The notes under the pieces: generated by a model
Told to the model about the DNA's origin: nothing
Seen by the model: only the letters and a program-made list of their open reading frames with translations
Databases searched by the model: none
Part shown: one piece after another, positions 11,975-24,200 of the stretch
Layout: every line of letters begins with the position of its first letter
How positions within the stretch are numbered: the stretch's first letter is position 1
Assembly: GCA_964030785.1 (NCBI GenBank)
Contig: OZ034968.1
Location: 63,255,899-63,319,898 of the forward strand
Source of the DNA: Siderastrea siderea
Lineage: Eukaryota; Cnidaria; Anthozoa; Scleractinia; Rhizangiidae
Reading direction: 5' to 3'
Length of the DNA stretch: 64,000 nt
Program-made: the position numbers and the translations under genes

Positions 11975-14900
11975 TTACAGGGAAGAGTAGTTTTTGATAA
12001 TTTGCTCAGTAGCAGCAAAACTGTCCACAAAATGATCTTCTGTCAACCCATATTTCAAATACTGGTGGACATAAGCTCGAGATGTAAACATGTTCCAGGC
12101 TTTTTGTACCACAGAGTTTAAGGGTACCACAGGAGTCTGACTGTTGCTAAGCAATGATGCAGACTTTTCATAATGGTTAAATGGTCTTGGATGGCACCAT
12201 ACTGTGTTTGCACAACTGGATGGTACCCAATTTGCATGAAGTCTTGAGTCACTGAAAGAAGTCAGATCAGAGTTATGAACATCTACTCCTCGCAACACTA
12301 AAAGGTTAGCGATGGATTTATTAAATCTCTTTCTTAATTGTGGTAGTTCTCCAGGTCTTTGATGAAAATCAGCACCATCTGGGTTGGATGGAACAGGCAA
12401 CTTCACCTCCCAGTTGATACCTGTTGGACAATAAAATGAATTTTTACACTACAGGGTGCAGTTCTGGCCAGTAACTACAGCTGTACTGATTCCTGCCTAT
12501 CCCTAACCACTTCTGCCTCTACATTTTTTCGATTGCAAAATATCACAAAATGTTACCCAATGATTTGTATTTCTGCTACTTCCTGCCAACTTTCTCCCGG
12601 TTCCTGGCTATCTTCTCTGGGTTCACACACACCTCCCCCACCCCCTAGATATGTACCGGTAGGTATACTTACAATTCTCTCCCAAATGTATTTTGTAATG
12701 TTTTGGTATGTAACTGAAGTATGTAGGAATGTATTCATAAGATTGTGTTAATGATTTAGTTGTTTATTAATCCTGTGGGATTCGTTTGGTTATTTAAGAG
12801 ATTGTAAGTTATGCAGAAACCATTCGAAGGCATCTCTTTATACTTGCTTTTAGTGATGTCCGTTTCCGAACAGCACGATATTCCTCGTGATTCCCAAAGT
12901 ACTACGCCTCCTGAACATGAGGATTCCTTGTCTAATGCCGAAACCCTTCGGTTATTTTCACAACTGTTAGACTCTAAGCTTGATCAGAAGTTCACTTCTT
13001 TCAAGCGCGTACTTGAAGAGAAAGACAACCTTACACAGAGCCAGCTAAAGAAGCTGAAAACTGAGACGAAAGCTTCGAATACCTTTAATTATAAAGGTAA
13101 CAGAGTACAGTTCGAGTTTAATCTCAACGTCCTCGACCAAATCGAGACGGCCTCTAAGAACCTTCGCGCAGGGAAAGTCTCTTCTGCAACTTCCGATCTC
13201 GAAGAAGCAAAGAAGCTCATCGATAAGCGCAACAAACTTGTGCGTTTCGCCGACAAGAGCCCCCCAGGTTGGACTGCTGTTGAAGAGTATGAGTCCGACG
13301 AACTCGCCGACGATTCAGAAGACGAGAAAAAGCTCCGTTCAGTCGAGAAGAGGGCGCTGTCGAAGATTCGTGAAAAGAAAAGAAAATTTCAACCTGCCCG
13401 TCCCAGAGCTCCGCAGCGTGAGTCAGCAACGGAAACCCAAACTTCTTTCTCGGCTGCTCCTGCTCAGCATTCTTTCAATCTTCAACAGCCCTTTCGCCAT
13501 CAGTCCTTTCGTGCAAGACAACCAGTTCCCGCTGACAAATGTTTCAGCTGCGGCCAACGCGGACATTGGGCAAATTCCTCAGTTTGTCCCAGTCGCAACA
13601 ACCTCACTCGAAACCCACCGAGCACCAAACCAACAAACGGATGATGGGTCCAGGGACAAATACGATGCTGCCTTAAAACGATTGGGACAAGATGAGTATC
13701 CTTTACCTGTATCTCCAGTGAATTCTCTGGGCGATTGTGACCCAGTTGACTTTTTCTACCAATCGACTAGCGATCCTAATTTTCATGATTCTCCGGAAAT
13801 TTGTCCGGATTATCAAGAGGACGTGCAGAACATTGCCGTTAAAGGTAGATTAAGGCGTAATATTAGTTTCTGGGAGTATATAGGCGCTTCTTGGTTTATT
13901 CGCCAAACCATTTTGGAAGGCTACAAAATTCCTTTTTATTTTACACCTGCTCCTGCCACCTTCGGTAATAATAAGTCTTCCTTGCAGCATGCGGATTTTG
14001 TTCACAAAGCAATTACTGATCTTTTAGCTGTTGGTTCTGTTGTGGAATGCTCGTCTCCACCTTCAGTAATTAACCCTTTGTCTGTTTCCATTCAGTCTAA
14101 CGGCAAGAAGAGGCTAATATTAGACCTCAGGTATCCTAATTCTTTTGTTAAAAAATTCACAATTAAGTTTGAAGACGCTAAAACCATGCTCAATTCATTT
14201 ATTGACCACTCCCAAAATTGGTTCTATTCATTTTACATTAAATCGGGATATCACCATATTGATATCTTTCCTCCCGACCAAGACTTTTTGGGGTTTTCTT
14301 GGTCATTCAGTGGGGTAACCAGATATTTTAAGTTCACTGTTTTGCCATTTGGATTATCTACTGGACCTTATATCCTTACTAAAGTTATGAGGCCTCTAGT
14401 TAAATATTGGCGCAGCCAGGCGTACAGGATAGTCGTTTACTTAGATGATGGCTTGGGGGTATGCCCAACATTCGCGTGTTCTCGTTTGGAGGCCTTAGCC
14501 GTTAAGTCAGATTTGTCTCGTGCCGGGTTTGTTCCCAATATGCTTAAGAGTGTTTGGTCCCCGGTGCAGTGCCTTAGATGGTTGGGTTATTTTTGGGATC
14601 TTAAGAAGAAATCGCTCTCGATCCCCAGTGACAAAATTGACAGGCTCTTTACATCAATAGATGACGCACTTTCCCACACCACTATGCCCGCTAGGCAATT
14701 AGCTTCTGTCACAGGCAGTATTATTTCTAATATGCTTGTTATTGGTAATCTTTGTAAGCTTATGACCAAAAACTTGCACAGGGCCTTGGATTGCAGAGCA
14801 GGGTGGGAGTCGTCTGTTATTTTGGATTTGCCATCTCGCAAGGAATTAATTTTCTGGCGGAAAAATTTACTTCGTCTTAATTCTAGGCCCCTTTCAGAGG

Positions 14901-17900
14901 ATGTTCGCCCAGTTACTCGGATTGCGTATTCAGACGCTAGCTCTCTGGGCTGTGCCGCCTATTTATCTATGGATGATTTTCCAGTTGCACACAAGAACTG
15001 GGACCCACTGGAAATGAGTCAAAGCTCCACTTGGAGGGAACTTCATTGTGTTTATTTTGCCCTCCAAAGTTTCGCACTACGTTTGTCTAATAGTTCTGTT
15101 AAATGGTTCACTGATAATCAAGCAGTCCCTATTATTGTTGATTCGGGCAGCATGAAAGAAGAATTGCATAAATTATCTGTGGATATTTTCTATGTCACCA
15201 GGGATTATAATATCGACTTAGACGTCGAATGGATTCCTCGTTCCCTCAACGATAAGCGGATTATCTTAGCAAAATCATTGATTGCGACGACTGGAAAGTT
15301 AAGGATTGCTATCTTTACGCACTTACGTCCTACTGGGGACAGTGCTCAGTTGATTGTTTCGCTAGTTCCAAAAATTGCAAAGTTCCTAGGTTCTATTCTC
15401 GATTTTACAATCCGTATTGCCTAGGCGTGGATTCACTTGCTTTCAGCTGGGCTGGCGAGTTTTGCTGGTTAGTCCCTCCTGTCACACTGGTGACCAGAGT
15501 CATTCGCCATGTTTGCCTTTGCAAATGCAAAGGTATATTAGTCATTCCTTATTGGCCATCCGCACCTTTTTGGCCTCTTCTGGTAGATTCTCAAGGGTCC
15601 TTTAATTTATCTGTTATCGATTACCTCTTCGTTGAGAACGGCAAGATGTGTTCTTACATGGGTCCAATAAGAATGCTATTTTTGGATCGGAGAATTTTAG
15701 CACACCGGTGCTTTTTCTCTTGCTCGATGGAGCTCTGTGATCGGTTTGGCTAGAAGGCACTGGCCTTCTATGATGCTATATAGGCACTGGCCTTTTGTTG
15801 GTGTGCAGCTATTCACACCGCCGTTTCACACGGCCATTTCACACATTTTGGAGTATTTATGTGTTTATTTTCTTCCTTTGTTTTTTGTTTACAAGGTGGA
15901 AATGCTCTTAGGGCTGGAGGTGCATCTGCTGCTGCTAATGCCGGTATCAGCGATCGCTTATTTAAGCGTCACGGCAGATGGAAATCTGACAGCGCTAAGG
16001 ACGGCTATGTCAAAGACAAACTTGATTCTCTGTTATCCGTTTCTCGTAGTTTAGGTTGTTAAGCATTAATTATTAGCTTTTCTCTTTCTTTATTTTTCGA
16101 ACGCGAGCATCAATAAACGAGATGCTCGCCCCTAGAACTGTGTGGTGTGTTTATTGAAGATTAATTACAAAATGTTTTATACTCGTTTCACAGTGATTAG
16201 AGTATAAATGTATTTTGTAATGTTTTGGTATGTAACTGAAGTATGTAGGAATGTATTCATAAGATTGTGTTAATGATTTAGTTGTTTATTAATCCTGTGG
16301 GATTCGTTTGGTTATTTAAGAGATTGTAAGTTATGCAGAAACCATTCGAAGGCATCTCTTTATACTTGCTTTTAATTTGTGTAACCTACTGTACTGTTTT
16401 CTGTATATTTGTATACTTGTTAGCGTTCCGATTTGCAATTGTAACCTGTGTGTGCTCACGGACATCAATAAACGAGATGCTCGCCCCTAGAACTGTGTGG
16501 TGTGTTTATTGAAGATTAATTACAAAATGTTTTATACTCGTTTCACAGTGATTAGAGTATAACACCCATCTTCTGGATTTCCACTCACCAGCCCTCCTAG
16601 ATATGTAGTTATAATTCCAATTTCTCCCGACAACCACCCTCTTCTCTCTTGGTTCTGGCCAACTCCTCTCAGGGTTCCCTCTCAACTCCCCACTAAATAG
16701 GGGTGCAAGGCAGCATCATTTGATATTTCTTATCTCATCCATCAAATGTGAGGAATCACCTACCACTCATACCATATTTTAATACTCGAAAGAGTACCAC
16801 GGCACTTGTTAAATTTTTCAACTTGTCGGTGCGGCGCTTATTTGAGGGTGGCGCTTATTTAAAAATGCCTACTTGCTAGTAACACAGATGTAATCATTCT
16901 TGATCTTTGTTTTGTTCATAACAATAGCATAGGAAGAATGCAGTAAAAAGTTAGTTTTAAAGGTCTATATTCCTTTCCACATCCAAATAAATAACAATAA
17001 CAGCAATAACAATATCAGCTGTATTAGCATTTCCACATTAGCCATGTCAAAAATAAATGAGTGCTGCACTGTTGCTGGAAGGATGCGGTGCTTATTCGGG
17101 GGTGGCACTTATTAATATTTTTGCTCCTTAATGCGGTGCTTATTTGGGGGTGGCACTTACTTGAAGGCGGCGCTCTTTCGAGTAAATACGGTATATATCA
17201 ATGTAACTATTTTGATAAGTAATACCTTCCTCCATGCTGGCATCAGCTATGAGCATTTGTCGCAGGTGCTTTAAGAGTCCTGACCAGGTGTAGGTACTGT
17301 AAGCTAAGGACTGTTCTGCCATCTGTGGAATGTTCTTCAGGGTCATCAGCTTGTATTCAGGATGAGGGCAAACTTGCTCTATCAAATCACCAAGCAGAGT
17401 TCTCACTGAGATAGCCTGCTTATAGAAACCAGCATCCTGGCCTGGAGAGAATAACTTTACTGGCTGCAGGATACTAGCAAGCTTGTGTGAAATGACCTTG
17501 TTTATATCCTTGAAAGAGATGTGCTTCAAGTTCATTAACCTAGAGCATATACTTTGCAGTTTATCATTTTCAAGGATGATTATGCCGTCTGAGAACTTGT
17601 ACAGGTGAGACAAAGTTAAAATAGCATTGTAATTTTGCACTATCACTTCTCCAGTTCCATACGGCCAAACTACTTGATTCAGTATAAACGAATGTGGAAA
17701 CTCATCTCGAAGGCAGCTTGTGACATATGCACCGACCCCGGAGCCAGTTCCACCGGCTAAGCTTAACAAAATTAAAAATCCACCAAATCTGTCGCATTTT
17801 TCCACTTCTCTATGCACCATTTCAAGTACCCTCTCCGCAGATTTTGGCCCGTGTTCCAAAAACCCGTGCGCCCAGTTATTTCCTGAACCGCGTTTCTGGC

Positions 17901-18201
17901 AGAATTGCTGGCCCGTAGGATAAGTCCACTTGCCAGACTTATTAGCCTCTGATAACGTTTGTGATATCGCTTTAGATTCCATATCAATCATGACTGCTCG
18001 CGCATATAAAGAATTTCCAGTCCTTTCACGAGTAAAGAATCTTTCTACAACCTCTTCTTCGTACTCCTGGTTTACTTTGTGGTCTACATTCTTTGAAATA
18101 AACTGGGGATTTAGCTTTGTTGCATCCTCTATTAACATGTTAAATAGCTCTCCGCCTATCTGATTCCCACATTGGCCAAGCTGCAGGGAAACAACTGACA
18201 T
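11975..18201 (-). CDS. TUBD1: Delta-tubulin
   Basis: Two coding exons, 17226-18201 and 11975-12420, joined in phase (G|GT), encoding about 473 residues (human is 453). The N-terminus MSVVSLQLGQCGNQIG and the tubulin GTP-binding loop AGGTGSGVGAYV are intact. Further delta-tubulin blocks are WPYGTGEVIVQNYN, TWSGLLKHLRQMLI, KAWNMFTSRAYVHQYLKYG and an SIANLLVLRGVDV block in exon 2. Delta-tubulin acts at centrioles and basal bodies, where it supports triplet microtubules. The start is the ATG at 18201, which aligns with the human start. The single intron (12421-17225, 4.8 kb) contains a complete Ngaro-type retrotransposon in opposite orientation and, 20-30 bp from the splice donor, a MITE. The donor (GAAG|GTATTAC) is a weak match to consensus. 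Confidence 0.96.
12684..12852 (+). repeat. Split direct repeat A1
   Basis: 169 bp block beginning AAATGTATTTTGTAATG and ending TATACTTGCTTTTA. It recurs as A2 at 16206-16374. It forms the left terminus of the retrotransposon. Confidence 0.9.
12856..13644 (+). CDS. Gag-like protein of the Ngaro-type element
   Basis: About 262 residues from the ATG at 12856, which lies four bases after repeat A1; an in-frame upstream ATG at 12811 is inside the repeat and is less likely. The protein has a coiled-coil-like, charged N-terminal half, a KR-rich middle and a CCHC zinc knuckle (CFSCGQRGHW, then a final Cys in SSVC) near the C-terminus, as expected for a nucleic-acid-binding Gag. Its 3' end overlaps the reverse transcriptase reading frame, which is in a different frame. 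The ORF is intact, so Gag could still be made. Confidence 0.8.
   Translation: MSVSEQHDIPRDSQSTTPPEHEDSLSNAETLRLFSQLLDSKLDQKFTSFKRVLEEKDNLTQSQLKKLKTETKASNTFNYKGNRVQFEFNLNVLDQIETASKNLRAGKVSSATSDLEEAKKLIDKRNKLVRFADKSPPGWTAVEEYESDELADDSEDEKKLRSVEKRALSKIREKKRKFQPARPRAPQRESATETQTSFSAAPAQHSFNLQQPFRHQSFRARQPVPADKCFSCGQRGHWANSSVCPSRNNLTRNPPSTKPTNG
13600..15753 (+). pseudogene. Reverse transcriptase-RNase H of the Ngaro-type element, frameshifted
   Basis: The RT core shows a DLR block (RLILDLRYPN), then GYHHIDIFPPDQ, PFGLSTGPYI and the catalytic VVYLDDGLGV. RNase H of DIRS type follows: AYSDASSLGCAAYLS, a WRELHCV block and WFTDNQAV. The open frame extends left to 13238 but its first part lies under gag in another frame, so the true start is near 13600 or by fusion. 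Near 15255 the frame shifts by one base: downstream DIRS-type residues (FSWAGEFCWLVPP, WPSAPFWPLL) continue in another frame to 15753. One base appears missing. Confidence 0.85.
15859..16062 (+). pseudogene. Tyrosine recombinase remnant of the Ngaro-type element
   Basis: Only the last 55 or so residues of the recombinase are recognisable: LRAGGASAAANAG, ISDRLFKRHGRWKS and the active-site Tyr in KDGYVKDK. The N-terminal catalytic portion should precede it, yet only about 100 bp separates it from the end of the RT-RNase H frame at 15753. The usual His of the HxxR motif is not seen (the residues there read NALR). This looks like an internal deletion. Confidence 0.85.
16108..16207 (+). repeat. 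Split direct repeat B1
   Basis: 100 bp block beginning CATCAATAAACGAGATGCTC. It matches B2 at 16463-16562. Its start can pair with the preceding bases to form a GAGCATC...GATGCTC hairpin. It abuts A2. Confidence 0.9.
16206..16374 (+). repeat. Split direct repeat A2
   Basis: Copy of A1 (12684-12852), with no difference noticed by eye. It overlaps the last two bases of B1, giving the A1...B1A2B2 order. Confidence 0.9.
16463..16562 (+). repeat. Split direct repeat B2 (right terminus)
   Basis: Copy of B1. It ends in AGAGTATAA and marks the right end of the retrotransposon. The 88 bp between A2 and B2 is unique. Confidence 0.9.
16770..17205. repeat. MITE next to the TUBD1 splice donor
   Basis: The left end carries TACTCGAAAGAGTACC and the right end GCGCTCTTTCGAGTAAATAC, which are inverted. 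The interior has several GCGGTGCTTATT.GGGGGTGGC motifs in direct and inverted order. Its right end lies about 20-30 bp inside the intron from TUBD1 exon 1 (17226). Confidence 0.7.
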
Positions 18202-18320
18202 AGTGCTCAACTTCTTTTTGCTAAACTTGGAATCAGTTGTCCGCCATCTTGGATTTACGATTGGTAAAGCCCGAGGGGGAGCCTGGAGTCCCAGTTCCAG
18301 GCTCCATCGGTCGACTCCAA
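18202..18320 (-). promoter_or_regulatory. TUBD1 5' flank with a YY1-like motif
   Basis: At 18240-18252 the plus strand reads CCGCCATCTTGGA, which on the gene strand is an AAGATGGCGG-type YY1 core about 40 bp upstream of the start codon. Such motifs are common at animal TATA-less promoters. Function here is inferred. Confidence 0.5.
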
Positions 18321-18552
18321 TTCAAAAGAAAAAGACTCGAGAATTCGGCGAATTCGGCAAATACGGTAATTCCACCTCATCCAGGATTGGGTGATGACGA
18401 CAGCGACAGCGACGACGACGACGACGATAGTGAAAGTGGCACTGTCGACAATGTCAGCTACATCTGCATCTACATCTACATTTTATTATGTCGGTGAAAT
18501 CCGTATGGATATCGCACCAACTGAACAAAATGTTAAAAATATGTAAAGTAAG

Positions 18553-18637
<85 letters not shown>

Positions 18638-18665
18638 GGTGGTGGTGGTGGTGGTGGTGATGATG
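18553..18665. repeat. (GAT)n/(GGT)n microsatellite
   Basis: Uninterrupted GAT triplets pass into GGT triplets and then GAT again. The reading frame through it gives only runs of Asp and Gly, so ORFs spanning it are not genes. Confidence 0.95.
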
Positions 18666-21285
18666 ATTTCCTCCACTGTTACAATTTATGTGAATACTGA
18701 AGGGCTCACCTTATTTTCCTGAAATGGACTGCAACGACACTGATGACAAGGACGGTATTTCGTGAGCAGCGATTTGCCCTATTTACTTAGTATGAAACGC
18801 GAAATAGACGTTTCCTTCCTCGTGAAAAGTTATTTGTCTCCTGGATTTGTTGAGTAGCCATTGGCAGTTGTTTTCCGTTATTACCCGCGAAGCGACAAAT
18901 TATTGTTGTTTTTTGTTTTTTTTGGTTATTTCTCGGGAAGTGTTTAGCAGCCACCAAGCAAACTGGAAGAAAATGAACTGGTGGAGGAGGTACTGGGGTC
19001 CAAACTTCCCGCTTCCCACAGTCTTAAATCTCTGTTCCCTCTCTTTTTTGCTGGCTTCCATCTTTCTGCTTTTTCAATGTTGTGAAAATTAACCTGTTTG
19101 TCCTATTTACCCCCTCCTTGGGAACCCCACTACTTCCCGCACACTTCCCTCTCTCTCTTCTCCTGGGTTCCCACCCCCCCCCCCCCCCCCCCCTCATCCC
19201 CATCCACAAGACCGGGACACAAGTGAGTAAAGATGAAGCTTGAGCTTCTGATCGACCTCACTGCAAAAAGGCCAATCCATATCGGACCCGAGTGTGAATG
19301 ACACTCGTGTTAAGATTGAGTATGAAAACTATCCTCCTAGCTCACAGTGAAGAAGGTGTAATGTGTATGAAAGGGGTGGGTGACTGCTTGGCATCCTTGA
19401 TGAAACGCCCAACCTTATGTAAATATAACAATCAATAAAAGTCCATCACATAAGTGTCATCTGTGACAATATTTTATTGTTTTGAAAATTAACTTTCAAA
19501 AATTCAAAAAGCAATTCTCATCACAGCCATAACCTGCATCTCAATGAAACTCAATCCACAGTAAGTTTAGCCTCCAATGCAGACATTTTTTTGGACTCCG
19601 CACGCGCTCATGGGAAATGGATTGCGTCACAAAGACTACGAATGTCTGCATTGGAAGTTAAGTAAGTTACCAGAGGATTCGTTTGGATGCAATGCAGCTT
19701 ATTAAATTTAAAAAATGACTAAGAAACCCAAGCACAAACGATCGGTGTCAATACAATATGCAAACAAATACAAGCTGTTCAACAGATTGGCGGTGAGCAA
19801 CCCGAGCCTCATAAAGACTACGATTATGTGAGAAGAGCATTATTTTGTAACCTAATGGCAAACTTGCAAATATTATATACAATGACAAATTGATAATATG
19901 GCCTAACTGACATTAATTTAATCATATACCAATTTATTTAAATTTCCTAACTGGCATATTAAACAGTATAAATTATGAAACCCATTTATTATAACCAATG
20001 AGGTTAAAATTAGCATAAACCCTATCAAATAGACCACATTTATATATTAACACCCTTGATAAATTTACAAAGAGCAAATTTGGTAGGTATGTTTGAAATG
20101 CAGCTTCAAGATATTTCAACAATGGAGGGCAGCAATTTAAGAATGCAGGCTATATACACTGAGATTTCTTTAATGCAGTTGCAATATCTAACAAAGAGGA
20201 ACTCTGATTATTTTAATGATGAATAATATTTTATTTATGATAACTCTTGCCACATTCTTATCAAACTGAACATTCTATAATCAAGCAAGAACTGACTTGA
20301 AACTCACACATAGGAGAATTTCCGAGTGTCAACGATGTTCACTGTTAAGAGGGGACATCATGGCATAGTGATAACAACTGCAACCAAGAACTCATCACTA
20401 TGAACCCTTTTATTCATGTACTTCAGTTTCAGTTTGTATCACAAGGTTCTATCTAGAGATTGATGCAATGCAATTAATTCCCTTCAAGAGTCAAACTTAA
20501 AGTCAAGAAATGTGGTTCTACCTTTGAGTCCACAGTGTGAGCTACTGTTAAGTTCTTTAAACTGGTGCTGCTGGTTTTCCAATTTTCCAGGATGGATTAG
20601 AATAGAAAATTTGGAACTTAAGTTTGACAAGAACATGCTACATATAGTGTATGCGGTGGCAAAGATATGATAAACAGTTTCCACACTTACTGATTTAAAA
20701 CAGTTTCCACGCTGACCGTGCAACACACATGAATCCTAATAAACACTCTGTGTACTAACTGCCTGAAGAGAATTGAAGCAGTTTGGTCTACAAATGTACT
20801 TTAGAACACATACAACGTAGGCTATGAACAGGCTCTCCAATAAAGGGATTTCTTCATTCCTCATTTGAACATATTTTTCTAAACAGCAAATGCCAACTGT
20901 GTTTGTTGCACTCCTTGCATCTCAGAAGTTTCCATGTGGTGACAGGTGTGTCCAGAGATGGTCCTGTTCATGCTAGGGATGATGTCGAAAGGTAACAAGA
21001 GACTCAAAAGGGTCTCAATGCTAGGAGCCATTCCCTCAGAGACATCATAGGATACCAGAGTTTAGTACCACCACAGCCTGAATGCCACATGTCATTTCAC
21101 TAATAGTCAAACCCTATCAAAGAGCCTGTTCATAAGCTTATGAATTTATGGTACGGCATTTAATTTGGTGGTTTACATGTCATGCTTGTGAAATCACTGT
21201 GAAGAACAACTTAGCATTCATTGTTGGTGACAACATGACTCTAAAGCACATGCATTCTGCCTGGTGATCTAACTGAACACAATTG
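18666..21285. other. Intergenic plus presumed ZRANB1 3' UTR
   Basis: About 2.6 kb without recognisable coding sequence. It contains a C-tract at 19173-19193 and an AT-rich stretch at 19800-20300. Since ZRANB1 ends at 21286 on the minus strand, its 3' UTR lies here; a minus-strand AATAAA is present near 19472 but I cannot show it is used. Confidence 0.4.
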
Positions 21286-24200
21286 TCACTTGGTTTTGCT
21301 GAGTTTCCTGTAGCGGTCTAACCAATCGTCAATCAGTTGATTGACTAGCGCTGGTCTTGGAGTAACCTTCTGCTTTGCCACAAGGACTCCACCCTCTGTC
21401 ACACAACAGTCTAGCCACTCGTGTAACAAACGCTCCTCACTTCCACGCTGATATGTGAAAAGAACCAATATTAATATGCATATTCTCCTTAGTGTTCTTC
21501 ATACATTTCTTATGGTACTAGTTAAGAGAATATGCACAAACATCAAGACATTTCATGTTTGGTGATCATTTCCCTCATTGTCATGACCTGTATGTTTGAT
21601 CAAGTAGGGATATTGTAAGGAGAAATTAGATCCTTGTCACTATAGGGGTTTAAAGGGTTAATGTCAAGCTCTACAGTGTAGCTCATAACACAGTGAAATC
21701 AGTCAAATAAGTTGTGCCAAACAATATTCCTAGAGATACTAGTCAAACTGATTTGATTTGCCACTGTCTCCGGATCAACAGAAGTCCTTCTAGCACTCTA
21801 TGGCTTTTTGCCACTACACAATCTTTTATGTTCAGTTGTTTTACCTTGTTGGGAAAATTCTGTGATAACTATGTATTACAGAACATTTTAGAATTATAGG
21901 TAGATCATCGCAGTGACGGTGTTTCAACCTAAGCAGTTGAAAAGAAGAAACCTGAAAAAATTCAGTTTTCTTCTTTTCAACCGCTTAGGTTGAAACACCT
22001 TCACTGCGATGATCTACCTATAATTCTATCTTTATCCGCAATTCAAATATATGAATTTCATATATTAATGTTCAGTTACAGAACTTTTTGTTTGCATCAC
22101 AAAATTTGATGATGTTTGTTTACTTATCACAACTCAGTTTCCACAAAGTCATGGAAATTAAGTGTCGTAGAATGTAACCCTTCCAAAATCACAAATTTGA
22201 ATGCAACAAAAATTTCCTCCATTTAACGACATAATATAACAAACAAATCATATGTTGAAAACGTAGCAAATGAATGTAAAACATTGATGAATACTTCCTT
22301 GGAAACAACCGCATTGCTCAAATATGAATGGTAAAAAACCTTCCCAAAATAAAACATCTTTAAAAATATTTCGATGAGATTAGATTTCTGAAGTCACAGC
22401 CTTTGAATTTAAATGCAAAAGCTGTGGCTTTACCAATCTAATCTCACGGACATTATTTGTCATCAGATACCTTCAAGAACACCATTTTTGCACTACGTTT
22501 GCACTTCTAATGCATTTGTAGTGGAGGAGAGTTTTAAGCCCAAACCAAAGGAGAATGAGTCAAACAAAAGTTCAAACTCTTTGAGAGTGTTATAGAGTCA
22601 ATGAGAGTTCATGAGATTTAGAGGCAAAACAAAAGCAAGAATCTGAACTCCCGCTGAACTCTGACAGAAATTTGAGAAAACCTAAACTCTTCCAGAGTGC
22701 ATAAGAGTTGCCAACTGAGAAAGAAAAAGGGTCTTGTTTGGCCAGGCCTTTACCCCTCTAAGCCCTGATAGAAAAAGCCATATTCTAAATACTGTTCTCT
22801 GTTCTCCATACATTTCTAAGGAAACTAGTAATGAGAATTTGTCTAAATATCAAGACATCTTATCCTTGGCAATCACTTCCTTTATTCTCTTGAAAGTTTC
22901 AACAAGTAGTGATGATGTAAAGAGAAATTTCATTTTTGTCACTGTAAGGGCCTAAAGAGTTAAACTGGTCAATTGTAAGAAAGAGTATGTACACTGTAGC
23001 AAACAATTCCTCACCTCTTCTGCTGACAGGAAGTGAACAGGCAGCAGTTTTCCCTCGTAATCTACCAATGGAAGGTATGTCACATGAACGCTGTCTATGC
23101 TATCTACATTAGCTCCGGCACCAAGCTCATTGGAATTGTCAGTTTCCATAGCAACCAAGGCAGAGAAATGCCCTCTTGTGTACCCAAGGACTAATGGATT
23201 CTTCCAGCAGAAACTCTGTTCCCATAAAACAGGAAGATACACACCTACACAGAAAAGATAGAGATGTTATTTAACTGGCAACAAAGCAGTCTACTGTTTG
23301 TTACGTAGTATATACATCGCATACATAGCATGGCCTATACCCTAATACTGCACACACAACTTCAGGTTGCAAAAAAATGCCAGGTCATGTGTCGTGCGTG
23401 GGCGCTGAAGAAGAAATGTACAAAAATATAGCACTGGTGGGCATTGTTACATCTATGCTTGGATTTATCTCTCGTCAATGCACGGTGATGCCTATTGATT
23501 ATCTAAGTTTCAGAAAAAAAAATCTGTTCTGTGGAAGTCTGATTTTTTCAATTTTTCTGCCCATGCACCACTAAATCCCTCTACAACTCTAGCTGTATGG
23601 TGTTTGCAATGCCCAAGCTGAGTGTCATTGAATGACACCAGTTGAAGTTGTTTACTCAGGAGAACCACTTAGATGAAATTTGACTCAGAATGTGAGTATC
23701 CAGTAATAAAGCTAATGTTTTTCAACAAACAACCTTTAAGGCCAGTTTGTCAAAATCAGGGTATTTTTAACTTTCATGTCTGTTTCTATTATCCTCACAA
23801 ACATAATCAAAAGTCAGGGTGTGGTAGTTGATAAAAATTGTGGGGAAAGACACATAATCTCAAATACCTTGAAACCTAGCAAGCCCAAGCACTTCTCCTC
23901 TGAAACTCTTAACATACTTCACACCATATATGATGATAGGTCTGCGGAGAATGTGCGCCAAGGCAAATACATGTGTTTGTTCCAAGGATGTTCCAGGCTG
24001 ACCAGCTAGACTCAAAATAGAAGCCCAGTCTTGCTCCCACTGGTCCTCATCAAGTGAATACTGCAATGTTTCTGCCTGCATGGATTCCCACTCTTTGTAA
24101 CGGTTAAAAAACCTGACCATACAACAACAAATTGATTGTTACCTTAAATTCCTAACAACTTAGAACTATTGAAGGTTCTATGTATAGACAACTGACAAGA

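Larger units (their letters stand above)
12684..16562 (+). mobile_element. Ngaro/DIRS-type tyrosine-recombinase retrotransposon
   Basis: Four repeat blocks lie in the order A1 (12684-12852), ORFs, B1 (16108-16207), A2 (16206-16374), B2 (16463-16562). A1 and A2 appear identical over 169 bp, and B1 and B2 over 100 bp. This split-direct-repeat layout is characteristic of Ngaro/PAT-like members of the DIRS order. The ORFs give a zinc-knuckle gag, a reverse transcriptase plus RNase H, and a tyrosine-recombinase C-terminus. No target-site duplication is expected for this order and none was seen. The element is antisense to TUBD1, within its intron. The coding region is damaged (see the pol and recombinase entries), so it is probably inactive on its own. 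Confidence 0.9.

Noticed and set aside
18488..18700. Poly-Asp/poly-Gly frame
   Set aside because: It is only the translation of the GAT/GGT microsatellite.
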